A DNA stretch of 64,000 nucleotides from Beroe forskalii (GCA_011033025.1 WFMF01000080.1:1-64000), one strand, 5' to 3'; counted from the stretch's first letter, positions 1-13,195 are shown. Numbers and translations are program-made. Notes: generated from the letters alone by a model not told the origin.

Positions 1-420
1 AAAAAGAAAGTTGTTTTAATTAAAAAAAAGGGAATTTCAAAAGAATCCCCAAATTTAAGCCTTTTAAAAAAAAACAAAAATGAAACGAAAAATTCCCCCT
101 TTCAGAAAATTTTGGTTTTTCAAATACAGAGAAATCTGATAAGTTTTAAATTCCACGTAATAAATCCAAATTTGGAATAACGCTGAAGTGAGCCGTCCAA
201 TGGAAGCGGAGGAGCACTGTACTGAGCATTCACAGAGTCCATCACCATGGTGATGGAATGACTGCAGAGTAAAATTCCAGTTTCATTAAAATAATAACGA
301 ACGCGCGGCGCTATTTACTGGATTTGAAATTGAGCGCGAAGTAGGGGGGATTCATGAATCCCCCCTCCTGCTTATTACTAGTATGGTTAATCCTGACCCC
401 GTCACGACTCTGCCCAGGTC

Positions 421-545
421 GGCGCGCGCTTCGCGCGCGCGAGGGGGTCAGGCAACGCCTGACAAGTCAGACCCATTATTTCAAATTTTAAATTTTATTT
501 TGCGAGTCGTGGCGCGCGCGCTTCGCGCGCGCGAGGGGGTCAGGC
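421..545. repeat. Pair of GC palindromes
   Basis: Two copies (421-453 and 511-545) of a GCGCGCGCTTCGCGCGCGC hairpin followed by gagggggtcaggc. Confidence 0.8.
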
Positions 546-1003
546 TAAACTTCAGATAGAGTAATTTTGAAGGTGGCCATTCGATAGAGCACAGCATAGG
601 GAGTTCAGTGGTGAAGAGATCATTTGAATACACCTTTCATGTCAGAAGTTATGATCAATAACACCTCGCGGCGAAAACGAGGTTTTCCAGTAGTGGCGTT
701 CAACGATTCATTGTGAAGCTCAGGAACATGATATCGAAAATTTATGATCAACTAACAATGTAGAATTTTATCCCTCTATCGATTCTCAGAAGGTCCCAAG
801 TCTCTATCTTCAAAATGTGGATTTCTATAAAAAGAAACCATGAGATGGTGTAAAAAGTACATTACTGTCTACGAATGAGGTACCGCTGCTCTGCAGGTAC
901 CGCTGCTCCATGCGCGCGTGATTCGACAGCGCAAATCAAGTTCACAGTTGATTTCTGTGTACTTTGCTCGTGCGTGTGTTTGGCCCGTTACCTATTTTGC
1001 ATA
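544..1003. repeat. Left arm of a long inverted repeat
   Basis: About 460 bp, the reverse complement of 5335-5793 at roughly 93-95% by eye. It begins gctaaacttcagatagag. It contains an open frame but no recognisable protein. Confidence 0.9.
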
Positions 1004-1313
1004 GCTTTAGCCTTCCTTTCAACTTTTACACGTGACATTTTGATCAAATCATGCTGTACTAGTTCAGTAAATCCCTGTATAGTATAGACATTTAACTGAT
1101 GTACCATTTTGGTACCTGCAAAATAACATATTGACTAAACTATAGTGACAAACTATAGTAAATGAAGAAGGCTGAAGCTTGAGTATTTATTCAATATTTT
1201 GATAACAATCTAGAAATGTTTTAAATGTGTTTATGGGCGCTGTGTCATTGTTTGTATAGGATTCGCATCTTTTTGTGTGTTTTGTAATTGGGCACGAGTG
1301 TAGGGGTACATGA

Positions 1314-1398
1314 TTATGGGTATCGAGAATACCAAGGCCAAGATAATTATACAGTTGTGACTATATTATCTTAGCCTTGGTATTCTCGATACCCATAA
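1314..1398. repeat. Perfect-stem hairpin
   Basis: Arms of about 33 bp (ttatgggtatcgagaatacc and its inverse) around a ~14-bp loop. Confidence 0.85.
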
Positions 1399-1684
1399 GC
1401 GATGGCAGAACAACTCGTATTGCAAATCATCTAAAGATGATTTGAACACAATTAAGTACCCTATAGACAGTCGACAGATACGAATGCCCAACACGGACCG
1501 ACACAAAGTCTAGCGTAAATACTAAATAGGTACAACGACACGAACCCCATACCCAATTACTAAATTATGATTAAAAAGTGTTATATTACAAGTGTAATTA
1601 AAACCCGTCAATTGGATGTATGATCAATCGGAATAAATAAAAAAAGTAAAAGTTTGGTAAGCCAGTACTTATTGGGTAAGCATA

Positions 1685-1880
1685 GTTGACAACAGCGAAA
1701 AGTGTGGTTGACACCAGAATAAATGTTCAATGTTTACTTGAACTATAGTTAACACCAAGTATATAATAGTAAGTTGACACCAAATATAGTTGACGCCAAG
1801 TATTATTGACACCAACTACCAAGTATCGTAATTTACAGCAAGTATTGTTGACAATGTATTTATTTATTGACACCAAATTC
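1685..1880. repeat. Degenerate 'gttgacaccaagtat' repeat
   Basis: About eight irregular copies of a roughly 15-25 bp unit. Confidence 0.7.
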
Positions 1881-1940
1881 AATGTGTCAATTTATCAATT
1901 AATTCTACATATGGCATTTTAAGACATTAACTCAATCTTA

Positions 1941-2391
1941 CAGGGTGCGCCAAAGTCTTGACCCTTTTACTTTTTTGATCCATTCGAAAATACAGCAGAT
2001 ATTTCGATTCTGTGAAAGTTTCTTTAAATTCAACCAAAGAATGGCGATTCTGAGATTTTTAGTTCGCTATGACAACGATAGCAACCACAGGTGTCCATAG
2101 CAACCGACTTAAAAATTGAAGATTTTGGCATTTTTGGACATTTAGATCTAGGCCAAATTTTCTGTTTTTGATAACTCCAGATTTATGTGTCAAAACGCCA
2201 AAATCTTCAATTCTTAGGTTGGTTGCTATGGGAACTCCGTGGTTGCTATGGTTGCCATAGCAACCTAAAAACTTCAGAACTGCCATTCTTTGGTTATATT
2301 TAAAGAAAATTTTTACAGAATCAAGAAATATTCAAGCTGTATTTTTCGAATGATCAAAAGTGAAAGGGGTCAAGACTTTTGGCGCATCCTG
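1941..2391. mobile_element. Mariner-type MITE, 451 bp
   Basis: Ends CAGGGTGCGCCAAAGTCTTG and its near-perfect inverse, flanked by TA on both sides. The interior is a long imperfect palindrome. Such CAGGGTG..AAAAGTC ends and TA targets are typical of Tc1/mariner elements. Confidence 0.85.
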
Positions 2392-2639
2392 TACAATACG
2401 GGATTTACCGGCATTCAAATTCAATGCGGTTAGCGAGTATGGAAGCCTGGGAATAGGGGGAGACATTATGACCCAAGTATAACATCGACTGGTAACACGT
2501 ATATGATCTTAACAGCTACACCCATATCATACACATTACCCAACCTTCCCTTACACATGGGATTACCTCTTAGGCTCTTACCAAAGCTTCCCAAAACAGC
2601 GCTTCCCTGAATCTTGGTATTGCCTGATTTTCCGGGCTC

Positions 2640-3130
2640 ACCTCTATTAGAGTACAGCATACACGGTAGTAGCCCAAACTAGACTCACCTCATTGCCGGG
2701 CTTACAGTTCACCATACTCGGCTCCACCTATATATAATCCCTGTAATTTAACTCCCCGTATTAACTCGTACTCCCCCATATTAACTTTTGGGCCCCCCAT
2801 ATTAGCTTGGGCTCCCAATCTCTCCCATCTAAATTCAGGCCTGCCCATACCTAATTTTGAGTTCCCCACAAAAACTGGCTCCCCTACAAACTCAGGCCCC
2901 AGTCCTCAATTCTTTCACTTTCCCCATATTAACTTGGGCTCCCTAATCCCCCATTACGACTTGAGCTCAGCCGACTCAGCTACCGTATTATTTAGGCTCA
3001 CCCATACTAATTTGGGCTCCACCATACTAATTTGGGCCCCCATACAAACTTCAGATCCCCATTATAAATTGGGCTCCCCAATCCCCCATATCCCAATCCC
3101 CATATAAATTCTTCCATATTGATTCCCCCC
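2640..3130. repeat. Degenerate 'ttgggctcccca' tandem repeat
   Basis: Irregular 20-35 bp units of the type atattaacttgggctccc; an inverted relative lies at 4600-5170. Confidence 0.7.
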
Positions 3131-3494
3131 TACTTAAATTGGGCAAATTGGAAGAACGCCGATTTTCAAAAAAAAAAAAAGTGGTAAGCTCTTTCTGTTT
3201 TACCTTAGGAGGTGTATTTATGTGGGATAAAATTTCGGTGTTTCAAATTTTGGTAAGTTGAAAATATGGGGATTTTTTCAAGTCATTATTCTTGTTAACA
3301 CATGATCATGACGTCATTTTGAAATTTCATGGTGGGTGAAAAAATGGGGATTTCTCTGAAAAATCCGCAGATTACAACCTTTTTAAATAAACCTCCTAAG
3401 GTACATCCCAACTGTAACCCTAACATTCGTGGCTAAACCTTATCCTAACTATAAACAGTTAGGTTTTGGTCGATGGTTAGGGTTATGGTTAATT

Positions 3495-4518
3495 GGGTAA
3501 TCGCACTATATAGTGACACCGCACTATATAGTGACACCATGTCACTGTATAGTGCGCTGACACTATAAAGTGTTTTTACGCACTATTTAGTGACAAGAAA
3601 TAGACCATAATCTCATAATATGTTATTGACTGTCCCGAATCATCTTGAAAGGAAAGCGCACTATATAGTGACATGGCCTCATTAACGGCACAGCATCTCG
3701 GTGGATCTCATTGCATCCCATGCAAGTGATGGGGTACACGTTGTCCCCTATTCACATTGTTCTCACACAACATGCAATTACATTAAATTCGGAGAGTGAT
3801 AATGGTGTCTCATCGTACTGTGGTAGATCTCCTGCTATCACACTGGTCGCAAAAAACATGCAATTAAGGTTCTCCCATAACTGCATTACCGTACTTGAGC
3901 AGTCCACATCCTGTTAAGTATCTTGTTACGGCTAGTATACACGGGGGTGCATCCCCCAGGCAAAGTATCCTACACCACTGATCCTCTGGGACTCTGAGTA
4001 CACCCCACACCTCCGGAGACCGTAGATCCTTCCTTTTTGGCACCCGGGACAGCCTCTGCCCTTCCTGAAGCTCATCACCTTGTGATTTACAGATCCTTCA
4101 AGATGCCCCCTCCCTGTTTTAGAACAATTTTAAGGGTGGTACTATTTGTATAGCGCCGTGTAACTACTCGCATTTTATAACGTACTACTGAGTGTTGAGT
4201 AATGTCCGTTGACCTGGTTGCGTTCACCAGGTCGCCCGGGCTCTTCTATTCAATCGACTTGATAACTCACGAGTCACGATACCATGCTTAAAGCTCATGG
4301 TAGACTTAAGAACTAATGGGGTCGTTCGCTTTAATAAGTAGGCCAGTAAAGGGCATGCAATGTGATACACCGACGTAGGCTATCATTGGGAAGAACATGT
4401 CACTATATAGTGCGCTGACACTATAAAGTGTTTTTACGCACTATATAGTGACTGTGGTATTTTGGCACTAAAAAGATTGTCACTATATAGTGCGGTGTCA
4501 CTATATAGTGCGGCAATC
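3495..4518. mobile_element. 1-kb TIR element with CACTATATAGTG palindromes, copy 1
   Basis: Ends GGGTAATCGCAC... and ...GTGCGGCAATC form terminal inverted repeats carrying several CACTATATAGTG-type 12-bp palindromes (six left, five right). It is flanked by the direct repeat GGTTAATT (3487-3494 and 4519-4526). No transposase frame, so non-autonomous. The 8-bp duplication resembles hAT or related superfamilies. Confidence 0.85.
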
Positions 4519-5334
4519 GGTTAATTGGTTATGATTTGGAATAGTGTTTCCACTTATGCTTCCATGTTTTGAAAATCGGCGTTTTTCCAGTCTGCCCTAA
4601 TTTGAGCCCAAGAATGTGGTGGAGCCCGAGTTTGTATAGGGGCTCGAGTTTGTATAGGGGCCCGAGTTAGTATGGGGCCGAGTTTGTAATTGTATGGAGA
4701 TCTCAAATAGTGTGGGGGACTGGGGGAGCCTAAATTAGTACGGGGAGCCCACGTTAGAACTACGGGGAGCTAATGTTAGTGTGAGGAAGCCGAAGCTATG
4801 GTGAAGCCCAGGATAAAGTGGAGCCAGGTACAGTGAAGCCCAAGGTAAGGGGGAGCCTGCAGTGGCTGGTATGGGTGATGCCATGTTTGAGGGTAAGCCC
4901 ACAACATCAGTGAAGCCCGAGGTTCGGTGGAGCGTGGTATGGTGAAGCCCAAGGTAAGGGTGAGTCTGGTACGGGTGAGCCCCTGTATCAGGGTTATCCC
5001 GGGGCATTGGTGAAGCCCAAGGCTAGGTGGAGCCTGGTATGGTGAAGCCCTGCAATGAGGTGAGTTTGGTCCGGGTAAGCCCCTGTATCGGGGTTATCCC
5101 GGGGCATTGGTGAAGCCCAACGTTAGGTGGAGCCGGGTACGGTGAAGCCCGGCAATGAGGTGAGTCTTTGGGAATATTACGCATGTTAACGTATGATGAT
5201 GACGTCATTTTAAAGCTTCGTGCGGAATGAAAATATGGGGATATTTGTAAAAAATCCCCAAATTTCGTACCAAATTTTTCTCATTTAAACTGGCTAACAG
5301 GCCTCCTTAAACCGGAGAGGAATAGCGAGAAACC

Positions 5335-5793
5335 ATGCAAAATCGGTAACGGGCCAAACACACGCACGATCAAGTACACAGAAATCAACTGTGAACTTGA
5401 TTTGCGCTGTCGAATCACGCGCGCATCGGATCAGCGGTACCTACAGAGCAGCGGTACCTCATTCGTAGACAGTAATGTACTTTTTACACCATCTCATGGT
5501 TTTTTTTATAGAAATCCACATTTTTGAAGATAGAGACTTGGGACCTTCGAGAAACGATAGAGGATAAAATTCTACATTGTTAGTTGATCATAGATTTTCG
5601 ATATCATGTTCCTGAGCTTCACAATGAATCGTTGAACACGCCACTACTGGAAAACCTCGTTTTCGCCGCGAGGTGTTATTGATCATAACTTGACATGAAA
5701 GGCGTATTCAAAATGATCTCTTCACCACTGAACTCCCCTATGCTGTGCTCTATCGAATGGCCACCTTCAAAATTACTCTATCTGAAGTTTAGC
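5335..5793. repeat. Right arm of a long inverted repeat
   Basis: Inverse of 544-1003. Together they bound a 5.25-kb block holding the mariner MITE, the 1-kb element and degenerate 'gggctcccc' repeats that are themselves partly inverted (2640-3170 against 4570-5170). Confidence 0.9.
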
Positions 5794-6270
5794 CTATGAA
5801 ATCGGGCAATATTGTTGCAGAATTGCTACGTTTCCCAAAACTGCGCACAAACTACTAGCAGCAGCGCTACCTCGCGTTCCGGGGTGAAATAGGACCAGGG
5901 CCATGCGCGGGCAGTTGACACCGTAAATCTCGGTGTCAACTTTTTGGCTATTTTAAAGCGTTCGGCGCCGCGCGCTGCGCTCATTTGGCTGATTTGTTCG
6001 TTTAAACTTTGACTTTTTCAGGAATCGGGTTGATAAAGCTACATCGACCAATTGCATTGGAGTAAAAGATTGATATTGACCAATCATAGAGCCCATAGTA
6101 CCTGACATTGTCCGATCATTACTCACTGCTTCACTGAGCACAGATATGCCGCCTAAAACATCAATGCGATTTGTCGGTGTTTTTCATGTGATTGTTTTTA
6201 ATTTATTGCTTTCAATTTTGCTTTTACTTTATTGGAAATTATCTTTTAACATTCATGTATTTTCAAATGA
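5794..6270. other. Left flank of the inverted duplication
   Basis: Unique-looking AT-rich DNA. Homology to the right arm begins at about 6271, inside exon 18. No gene seen. Confidence 0.5.
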
Positions 6271-6784
6271 ATGGAACTCTACAGGATCAGTCTCAGGGTC
6301 CTCCTGGGATGTCTGCATCACGAGAGTTATGAGGTGAGTGGTCTCTGACAACTCACTGAGAGATTGAAGCGGCTCAAAACTCAAACTTCTTACTTATCGC
6401 TTGGCTCGATAATTATACTTGTTTTTGATCAATGTTTACCTCTCTCCCCATCTCCCCTCAGTACGTTTCCACCTCCGCCTCCAAACTCCACACCCTTCTG
6501 GACCACCCTTACTTCGAGTCTTACTACACAGCCAGCTACGTGTTGGGAGCTCTACACTTCGTCTTAGCACCGACACTGGAAGACGGTGAGTGGGGAGTGG
6601 AGAGTGGCAAATGGGGGGGGGGGATAGAGAGTGGGGAATGGAGAGCAGGGAATGGAGGATGGGTAATGAAGAGTTTGAAATGAGGGGGATAGAGAGTGGG
6701 GAATGGAGAGCAGGGAATGGGGGATGGGGGTGGAGAGTGTGAAATGGGGGGGCATAATAGGGTGGGAATGGGAGCAGGGAATGG

Positions 6785-6853
6785 AGTCTTACTACACAGC
6801 CAGCTACGTGCTGGGAGCTCTACACTTTGTCTTAGCGCCCACTCTGGAAGACG
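6785..6853 (+). pseudogene. Extra tandem copy of the exon 19 3' end
   Basis: The last 69 nt of exon 19 and its donor (GAAGACG|gtgagtg) recur about 268 bp after the first copy, together with purine-rich intron sequence. The duplication is in the left arm only; the right arm has one copy. Confidence 0.85.
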
Positions 6854-7473
6854 GTGAGTGGGAAATGGAGAGTGTGAAATGGGGGAATAGAGAGTGGGGA
6901 GCAGGGAATGGAGGATGGGGGATGGAGAGTGTATACTTGATTTTTTCAGAAATCCCATAATTTTCAAAAATAAAGTTTTCTGAAATCTTTTAATAGAACT
7001 CGAGAGATTGAAATTTTAAACGATATAACTGATACGAGAGAATTGTAATCAGAAGCTTTCGGAAATCTTGTGATTGTCGTTGTCAGTTAATAAAATCCCA
7101 GCTCATTGTCAGAAAATGAGAAACCGTAACGACTTTTTGCCTCTCTTTCGTCTTGTTTATTTAAGAAATCCCATAATTTTCAGAAACTTAAAGTTTCCTT
7201 TTACATGCTGTTATATTATTACCTCGTTTGTATGCTTTTGTCCTACCTGATCCCCTAACTAAACCCTCCTCCTCCTGCTCATCAGAAATAAACCAGCTGC
7301 ACATCCTCCTGGTCCCCCTGGTACACACAGCACTGACCCGGTGGGGCTCCATCCTCGGTCTCTCCCAGGCTGTCCTGGACCAGATGCCAACCGACGAACA
7401 CTCGCCAGACTTCATAGACGACTTCCTGATGTACATCGACACACACGAGTGGGAAACCTTCATCGGAAACCAG

Positions 7474-8910
7474 GTTAGTTATCAGGTTATTGGAAACCAG
7501 GTTAGTTATCAAGTTATTGGAAACCAGGTTAGTTATCAGGTTATTGGAAACCAGGTTAGTTATCAGGTTATTGGAAACCAGGTTAGTTATCAAGTTATTG
7601 GAAACCAGGTTAGTTATCAGGTTAAACCAGGTTAGTTATCAGGTTATTGAAAACCAGGTTAGTTATCGTTATTGGAACCAGGTTAGTTATCAGGTTATTG
7701 GAAACCAGGTTAGTCATCAGTTATTGGAAACCAGGTTGGTTATCGTTATTGGAAACCAGGTTAGTTATCAGGTTATTGGAAACCAGGTTAGTTATCAGGT
7801 TATTGGAAACCAGGTTAGTTATCAAGTTATTGGAACCAGGTTAGTTATCAGGTTATTGGAAACCAGGTTGGAAATCAGGTTATTGGAAACCAGGTTAGTC
7901 ATCAGGTTATTGGAAACCAGGTTAGTTATCAGGTTATTTATTGGAAACCAGGTTAGTTATCAGGTTATTTATTGGAAACCAGGTTAGTTATCAAGTTATT
8001 GGAAACCAGGTTAGTTATCAGGTTATTGGAAACCAGGTTAGTTATCAGGTTATTTATTGGAAACCAGGTTAGTCATCAGGTTATTGGAAACCAGGTTAGT
8101 CATCAGGTTATTGGAAACCAGGTTAGTCATCAGGTTATTGGAAACCAGGTTAGTCATCAGGTTATTGGAAACCAGGTTAGTCATCAGGTTATTGGAAACC
8201 AGGTTAGTCATCGGGTTATTGGAAACTAGGTTAGTTATCAGGTTATTGGAAACCAGGTTAGTTATCAGGTTATTTATTGGAAACCAGGTTAGTCATCAAG
8301 TTATTGGAAACCAGGTTAGTCATCAGGTTGGAAACCAGGTTAGTTATCAGGTTATTTATTGAAACCAGGTTAAGTCATCAGTTGTTAGAGCCGGGTTGGT
8401 TGTCAGTTGGAAACAGGTTAGTCATCAGGTTATTGGAAACCAGGTTAGTTATCAGGTTATTGGAAACCAGGTTAGTTATCAGGTTATTGGAAACCAGGTT
8501 AGTCATCAGGTTATTGGAAACCAGGTTAGTCATCGGGTTATTGGAAACTAGGTTAGTCATTAGGTTAGTGGAAACCAGGTTAGTCATCAAGTTATTGGAA
8601 ACCAGGTTAGTCATCAGGTTAGTGGAAACCAGGTTAGTCATCGAGTTATTGGAAACTAGGTTAGTCATCAGGTTATTGGAAACTAGGTTAGTCATCAGGT
8701 TATTGGAAACCAGGTTAGTCATCAAGTTATTGGAAACCAGGTTAGTTATCAGGTTATTTATTGGAAACCAGGTTAGTCATCAGATGATTGGAAACCAGGT
8801 TAGTTATCAGGTTATTTATTGGAAACCAGGTTAGTCATCAGGTTATTGGAAACCAGGTTAGTCATTGGAAACCAGGTTAGTTATCAGGTTATTTATTGGA
8901 AACCAGGTAA
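7474..8910 (+). repeat. 27-bp minisatellite of splice donors (left arm)
   Basis: About 50 copies of a unit with core CAGGTTAGTYATCAGGTTA. Each copy repeats the last 9 nt of exon 20 (GGAAACCAG) and its donor (gttagt). Several units are 31 nt (extra TTTA) or shortened, so reading frames break after about six units. Confidence 0.95.
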
Positions 8911-9539
8911 GTCTGATGAGAAAAAGGACTAGTAGGCTTTTACAAACATTGTTTATTGTAGCAATAAAACTATGTTGTTAGTCTCGTCATCAGGTTAGTC
9001 TCGTCATCAAGTTAGTCTCGTCATCAAGTCATGTAGTGGATTCTAGAAGGTGGTGTATTATTTACCCCAAGATTCGAGACTACCCGAATTTTAGCGCACG
9101 TTTTTATCCCCACTGTTTAACATGAAATACGGATAATGTATGTTCCGCCTCCTCATAATTTCTTGGAAATGGAATGCCCGAAGAGACTGAGTCCAGACAG
9201 GAACTTAACCAGCGATGGTCTGATGCCGAATACAAAAGCTGAAATCCAAGTCTTTCCGCCTTTCGACTGACGTCATTATTCCTAATTAATGGCTTGGTGT
9301 TTCATTGCCTTTTCATAGTCTCGCAAATCAAGTTATAGAGCTTCATTGTGACTTTGAGTCTTGAAACGGTTTACGGTTTTAAAACCGGTTATACTGGTTT
9401 TTGATTCCGAACAAAACTAGCAAAGCCAGTTTTTGATTCTGTTCATTGTCGTCAAATTTTCAAGAGTTTTTTGTAGGTCGTAATTCATATTAGGTGGCGA
9501 ACTGACCCTGTGACTCCCCAAAGTATGCCGCTGTATTGA

Positions 9540-9710
9540 GCCCGAACAGTGTCAACTGTCAACTGCCCGAACAGTGTCAACTGCCCGAACAGTGTCAACT
9601 GCCCGAACAGTGTCAACTGCCCGAACAGTGTCAACTGCCCGAACAGTGTCAACTGCCCGAACAGTGTCAACTGCCCGAACAGTGTCAACTGCCCGAACAG
9701 TGTCAACTGT
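9540..9710 (+). repeat. 18-bp minisatellite, left arm only
   Basis: Nine copies of AACTGCCCGAACAGTGTC. The right arm has only a single related segment near 39175-39195, so expansion followed the duplication. Confidence 0.9.
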
Positions 9711-10386
9711 AAACATGATCAGTGCGCAAAAGCCACTCCATGAAGTCTTGTACCCTAACGCATGGGACCAATGAAGCATGGATCAATTGAAGTGGGGATC
9801 GATAAGGATGTAAAATTAACTGCTCGCGCTATTGACAGATCACGCAATTTACGTCAAAAGTACATAAAAGTTGATATCGTAATCTTTATGGATCTTGTGA
9901 TCCTGGTTCGATCAACGCATGCCCATTTCATGCTCTATATTTTTCACCACTGGTTATTCACTGCTCCGTTGACACCCCTTAATTGCCTCCTTTTTAGCCC
10001 TTTCTTACCCCAGACTCCTCTACCCTGCGGTTTTGTAGGAACTTGAGACACTGATCTCCGAGGTGGTGACATCTCGGTTATGTTCCTTTTACGTCCTTTT
10101 TGAACCCTTTCTAACCACAGACTCCTCTACCCCAGGTGTATCCTGCGGTTTTGTAGGAACTTCAGTCACACGAGGTGGTGACATCTCTGTTACCTTCCTC
10201 TACCCCATTGTATTGTGTTGTACAATACAATACAATCCTCTACCCCAGGTGTATCCTGCTGTGGCTAAGTTCTCGCGAGAAAACAACGACACAGCAGTGG
10301 CTGCTACCGACCGGGAAATGATGGGTATCCAGGAGCTGCTGGAACAGGACATCATCCTCATGAACAGAGCCAAGATGGAGCGGCTC

Positions 10387-10520
10387 GAGGGATACGAGAA
10401 GGTATGAGTGTATTGCTTTATTGGTCGAGCAACGGAATGGAGTGCCGAGGGAAACGAGAAGGTATGAGAGTGATTTATTGGTCGAGTAACGGAATGGAGT
10501 GCCGAGGGATACGAGAAGGT
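10387..10520 (+). repeat. Exon 21 donor repeats (left arm)
   Basis: Three copies of GAGGGATACGAGAAG|gtatg at 10387, 10447 and 10504; the right arm has two. Confidence 0.9.
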
Positions 10521-10555
10521 ATGTTATCACCAAGCCCCCTCGCTGTGTTTTCCAG

Positions 10556-10772
10556 CTTCTGAGGGAGATTATGTGATGGCGCCCCTAACGGTGGGAGGGA
10601 CGAAGGCCCGAGTTTGTTTTGACTTTCGTGGGATTCTATCTGTAAACGAGCATCAGAGGTGCAGTGACGAGTCCTTTGAGCAAGCCCGAGTGCCCGATAG
10701 CGAGCTATTCAAGTCCGAAGACACAAAGGGCCCGAGGACAAGTTTGTCAAACTTCGCTGGCCATCCCCCCAG
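10556..10772 (+). other. Conserved open segment between exon copies 21 and 22 (left arm)
   Basis: Begins after tttccag and ends at gtatatg. One frame is open for about 70 codons (MAPLTVGGTKARVCFDFRG...). The right-arm counterpart (38.48-38.71 kb, minus) is also open and differs by an in-frame 9-nt loss. Exons 21 and 22 join in phase without it; including 217 nt would shift the frame, so it could be a poison exon or chance. Confidence 0.35.
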
Positions 10773-11039
10773 GTATATGTTTTAATGGATTGGGAAATGA
10801 CCAGTGGTCATATTTCCCATAGAAATTTGAATAATCTTATTTTGCTGTGCATCTCAAGATGTAAACCCCGCAGGATATCACAGCTCAGTTCCAGAAGAGG
10901 AAGGAGTTTGAGATCAACAGACACATCCTGGATACGAATGGGAGACATAACAAACACCATGCGAGTAAGTAATAACCTCAGTAGTTCCCTCACTTATACC
11001 CTCAGTAATGCCTCAGTAATACCCACAGTAATACCCCTC

Positions 11040-11385
11040 CATCAGTAATCAAGGACTAGGAAGTGGGGTGAGAGAAAGAAGTTCATTACCTCAGTAAGAT
11101 CCTCTGCAATACACTCAGTACTACCTCAGTAATACCCCCAGTACCGGCCACAGTAAATCCACAGTATAAGAGTAGAACACCCTGTTCTCTCCCTCAGTAA
11201 TCAAAGAGTGGGGGGAGAGGAAGAAGTTCATGACCTCAGTAATACCCTCAGTAATGCCCTCAGAAACACACTCAGTAATACTGTCTCCCTCAGTACTACC
11301 CTCAGTTATACCTCAGTATTACAGTAAAATACCTCAGTAATCAAGGAGTGGGGGGAGAGGAAGAAGTTCATGACGTCAGACCGGG
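11040..11385 (+). repeat. Exon 23 acceptor repeats (left arm)
   Basis: Three copies of cctcag|TAATCAAGGAGTGG plus the next ~30 nt of exon 23, the last being the true exon. Between them is a degenerate 'cctcagtaatac' repeat that itself resembles acceptors. Confidence 0.9.
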
Positions 11386-12195
11386 GGGTGTGGGGAGGGA
11401 GTGACGACACGCCCCTCCACTGGAAGAGAGACCCCCACGAGAACTACTGTCGGATGCGGCTCAGGACCTCCCCCAACAACAACTTCAACCCGCATACTGA
11501 CGCCAAGTTCTACGACGAGTACGACGTCATCAGGTGAGCCTCAACTCCTCCAGTGAGCACTGCAGTTAGGCTGCTGTTCATGTCATTACAGACTCTTTCG
11601 AGCTAGTGGGGGCCAATGGGGAGGGGGGTTGAAAACGTTATCAGTTGAGGCGCATCACCTGCAGTGAGCACTGCAGTGAGCCCCGACTTATCACCGGCAG
11701 TGAGCACTGCAGTGAGCCCCGACTTATCACCGGCAGTGAGCACTGCAGTGAGCCCCGACTTATCACCGGCAGTGATCCCTGCTCTATGGTTCAATATTAG
11801 GGCCCTTACTCAGCAGTCCTTCCTCTTAACTCTTATGAAGACATGCACAAGGAAATATTTCCTGTGTGCTGGCGGTATATATGCAACTTATGTCCATGGA
11901 GGAGTGGGGGGAAGCTACGTGCCTTGCCTGGCTTAATACGGTGGATGTCCTTGCTGTACGGCTCGTTAAACAAGGAACTGAAACCGTAGGGTTCCGTATG
12001 CACCTTTTGGTAGTAATGTTGCGATATACACGCCTCTTGTTGTAATAGTAAACACGCACAATTAAACTCTGATAGATGGCAATGTTAGAACTGATCAATG
12101 GCAGGAGGGCCGTCCAGAATCTCGACTGCCATCATTCTTTTGTCCGACTCAATCCTCCCCCAAGCGACTCAACCCTCCCCCCACCAAAGACTCAA

Positions 12196-13195
12196 GGGTA
12201 ATCGCACTATATAGTGACACCGCACTATATAGTGACACCATGTCACTGTATAGTGCGCTGACACTATAAAGTGTTTTTACGCACTATTTAGTGACAAGAA
12301 GTAGACCATAATATGTTATTGACTGTCCCAAATCACCTTGAAAGAAAAGCGCACTATATAGTGACATGGCCTCATTAACGGCACAGCATCTCGGTGGATC
12401 TCATTGCATCCCATGCAAGTGATGGGGTACACGTTGTCCCCTATTCACATTGTTCTCACACAACATGCAATTACATTAAATTCGGAGAGTGATAATGGTG
12501 TCTCATCGTACTGTGGTAGATCTCCTGCTATCACACTGGTCCCAAAAAACATGCAATTAAGGTTCTCCCATAACTGCATTACCGTACTTGATCAGTCCAC
12601 ATCGTGTTAAGTATCTTGTTACGGCTAGTATACACGGGGGTGCATCCCCCAGGCAAAGTATCGTACACCACTGATCCCCTGGGACTCTGAGTACACCCCA
12701 CACCTCCGGAGACGTAGATCCTTCCTTTTTGGCACCCGGGACAGCCTCTGCCCTTCCTGAAGCTCATCACCTTGTGATTTACAGATCCTTCAAGATGCCC
12801 CCTCCCTGTTTTAGAACGATTTTAAGGGTGGTACTATTTGTATAGCGCCGTGTAACTACTCGCATTTTATAACGTACTACTGAGTGTTGGGTAATGTCCG
12901 TTGACCTGGTTGCGTTCACCAGGTCGTGGACTTCTGCCCGGGCTCTTCTCTTCAATCGACTTGATAACTCACGATACCATCCTTAAAGCTCATGGGGTCG
13001 TTCGCTTTAATAAGTAGGCCAGTAAAGGGCATGCAATGTGATACACCGACGTAGGCTATTATTGGGAAGAACATGTCACTATATAGTGCGCTGACACTAT
13101 AAAGTGTTTTTACGCACTATATAGTGACTGGGGTATTTTGGCACTAAAAAGCTTGTCACTATATAGTGCGGTGTCACTATATAGTGCGGCAATCT
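12196..13195. mobile_element. 1-kb TIR element with CACTATATAGTG palindromes, copy 2
   Basis: About 97% like copy 1 by eye, in the left inverted arm. It is flanked by GACTCAA on both sides; the right arm shows the uninterrupted target with one GACTCAA, near 37260. Confidence 0.9.

Noticed and set aside
4735..5208. Short open frames rich in Pro and His
   Set aside because: They fall in a degenerate tandem repeat.
7474..8910. CRISPR-like direct repeats
   Set aside because: Units are contiguous with no unique spacers, derive from an exon border, and the DNA is eukaryotic.
12404..12610. Short open frame in the 1-kb element (also at 3711-3917)
   Set aside because: 68 codons, no transposase features; conserved only because the element copies are similar.
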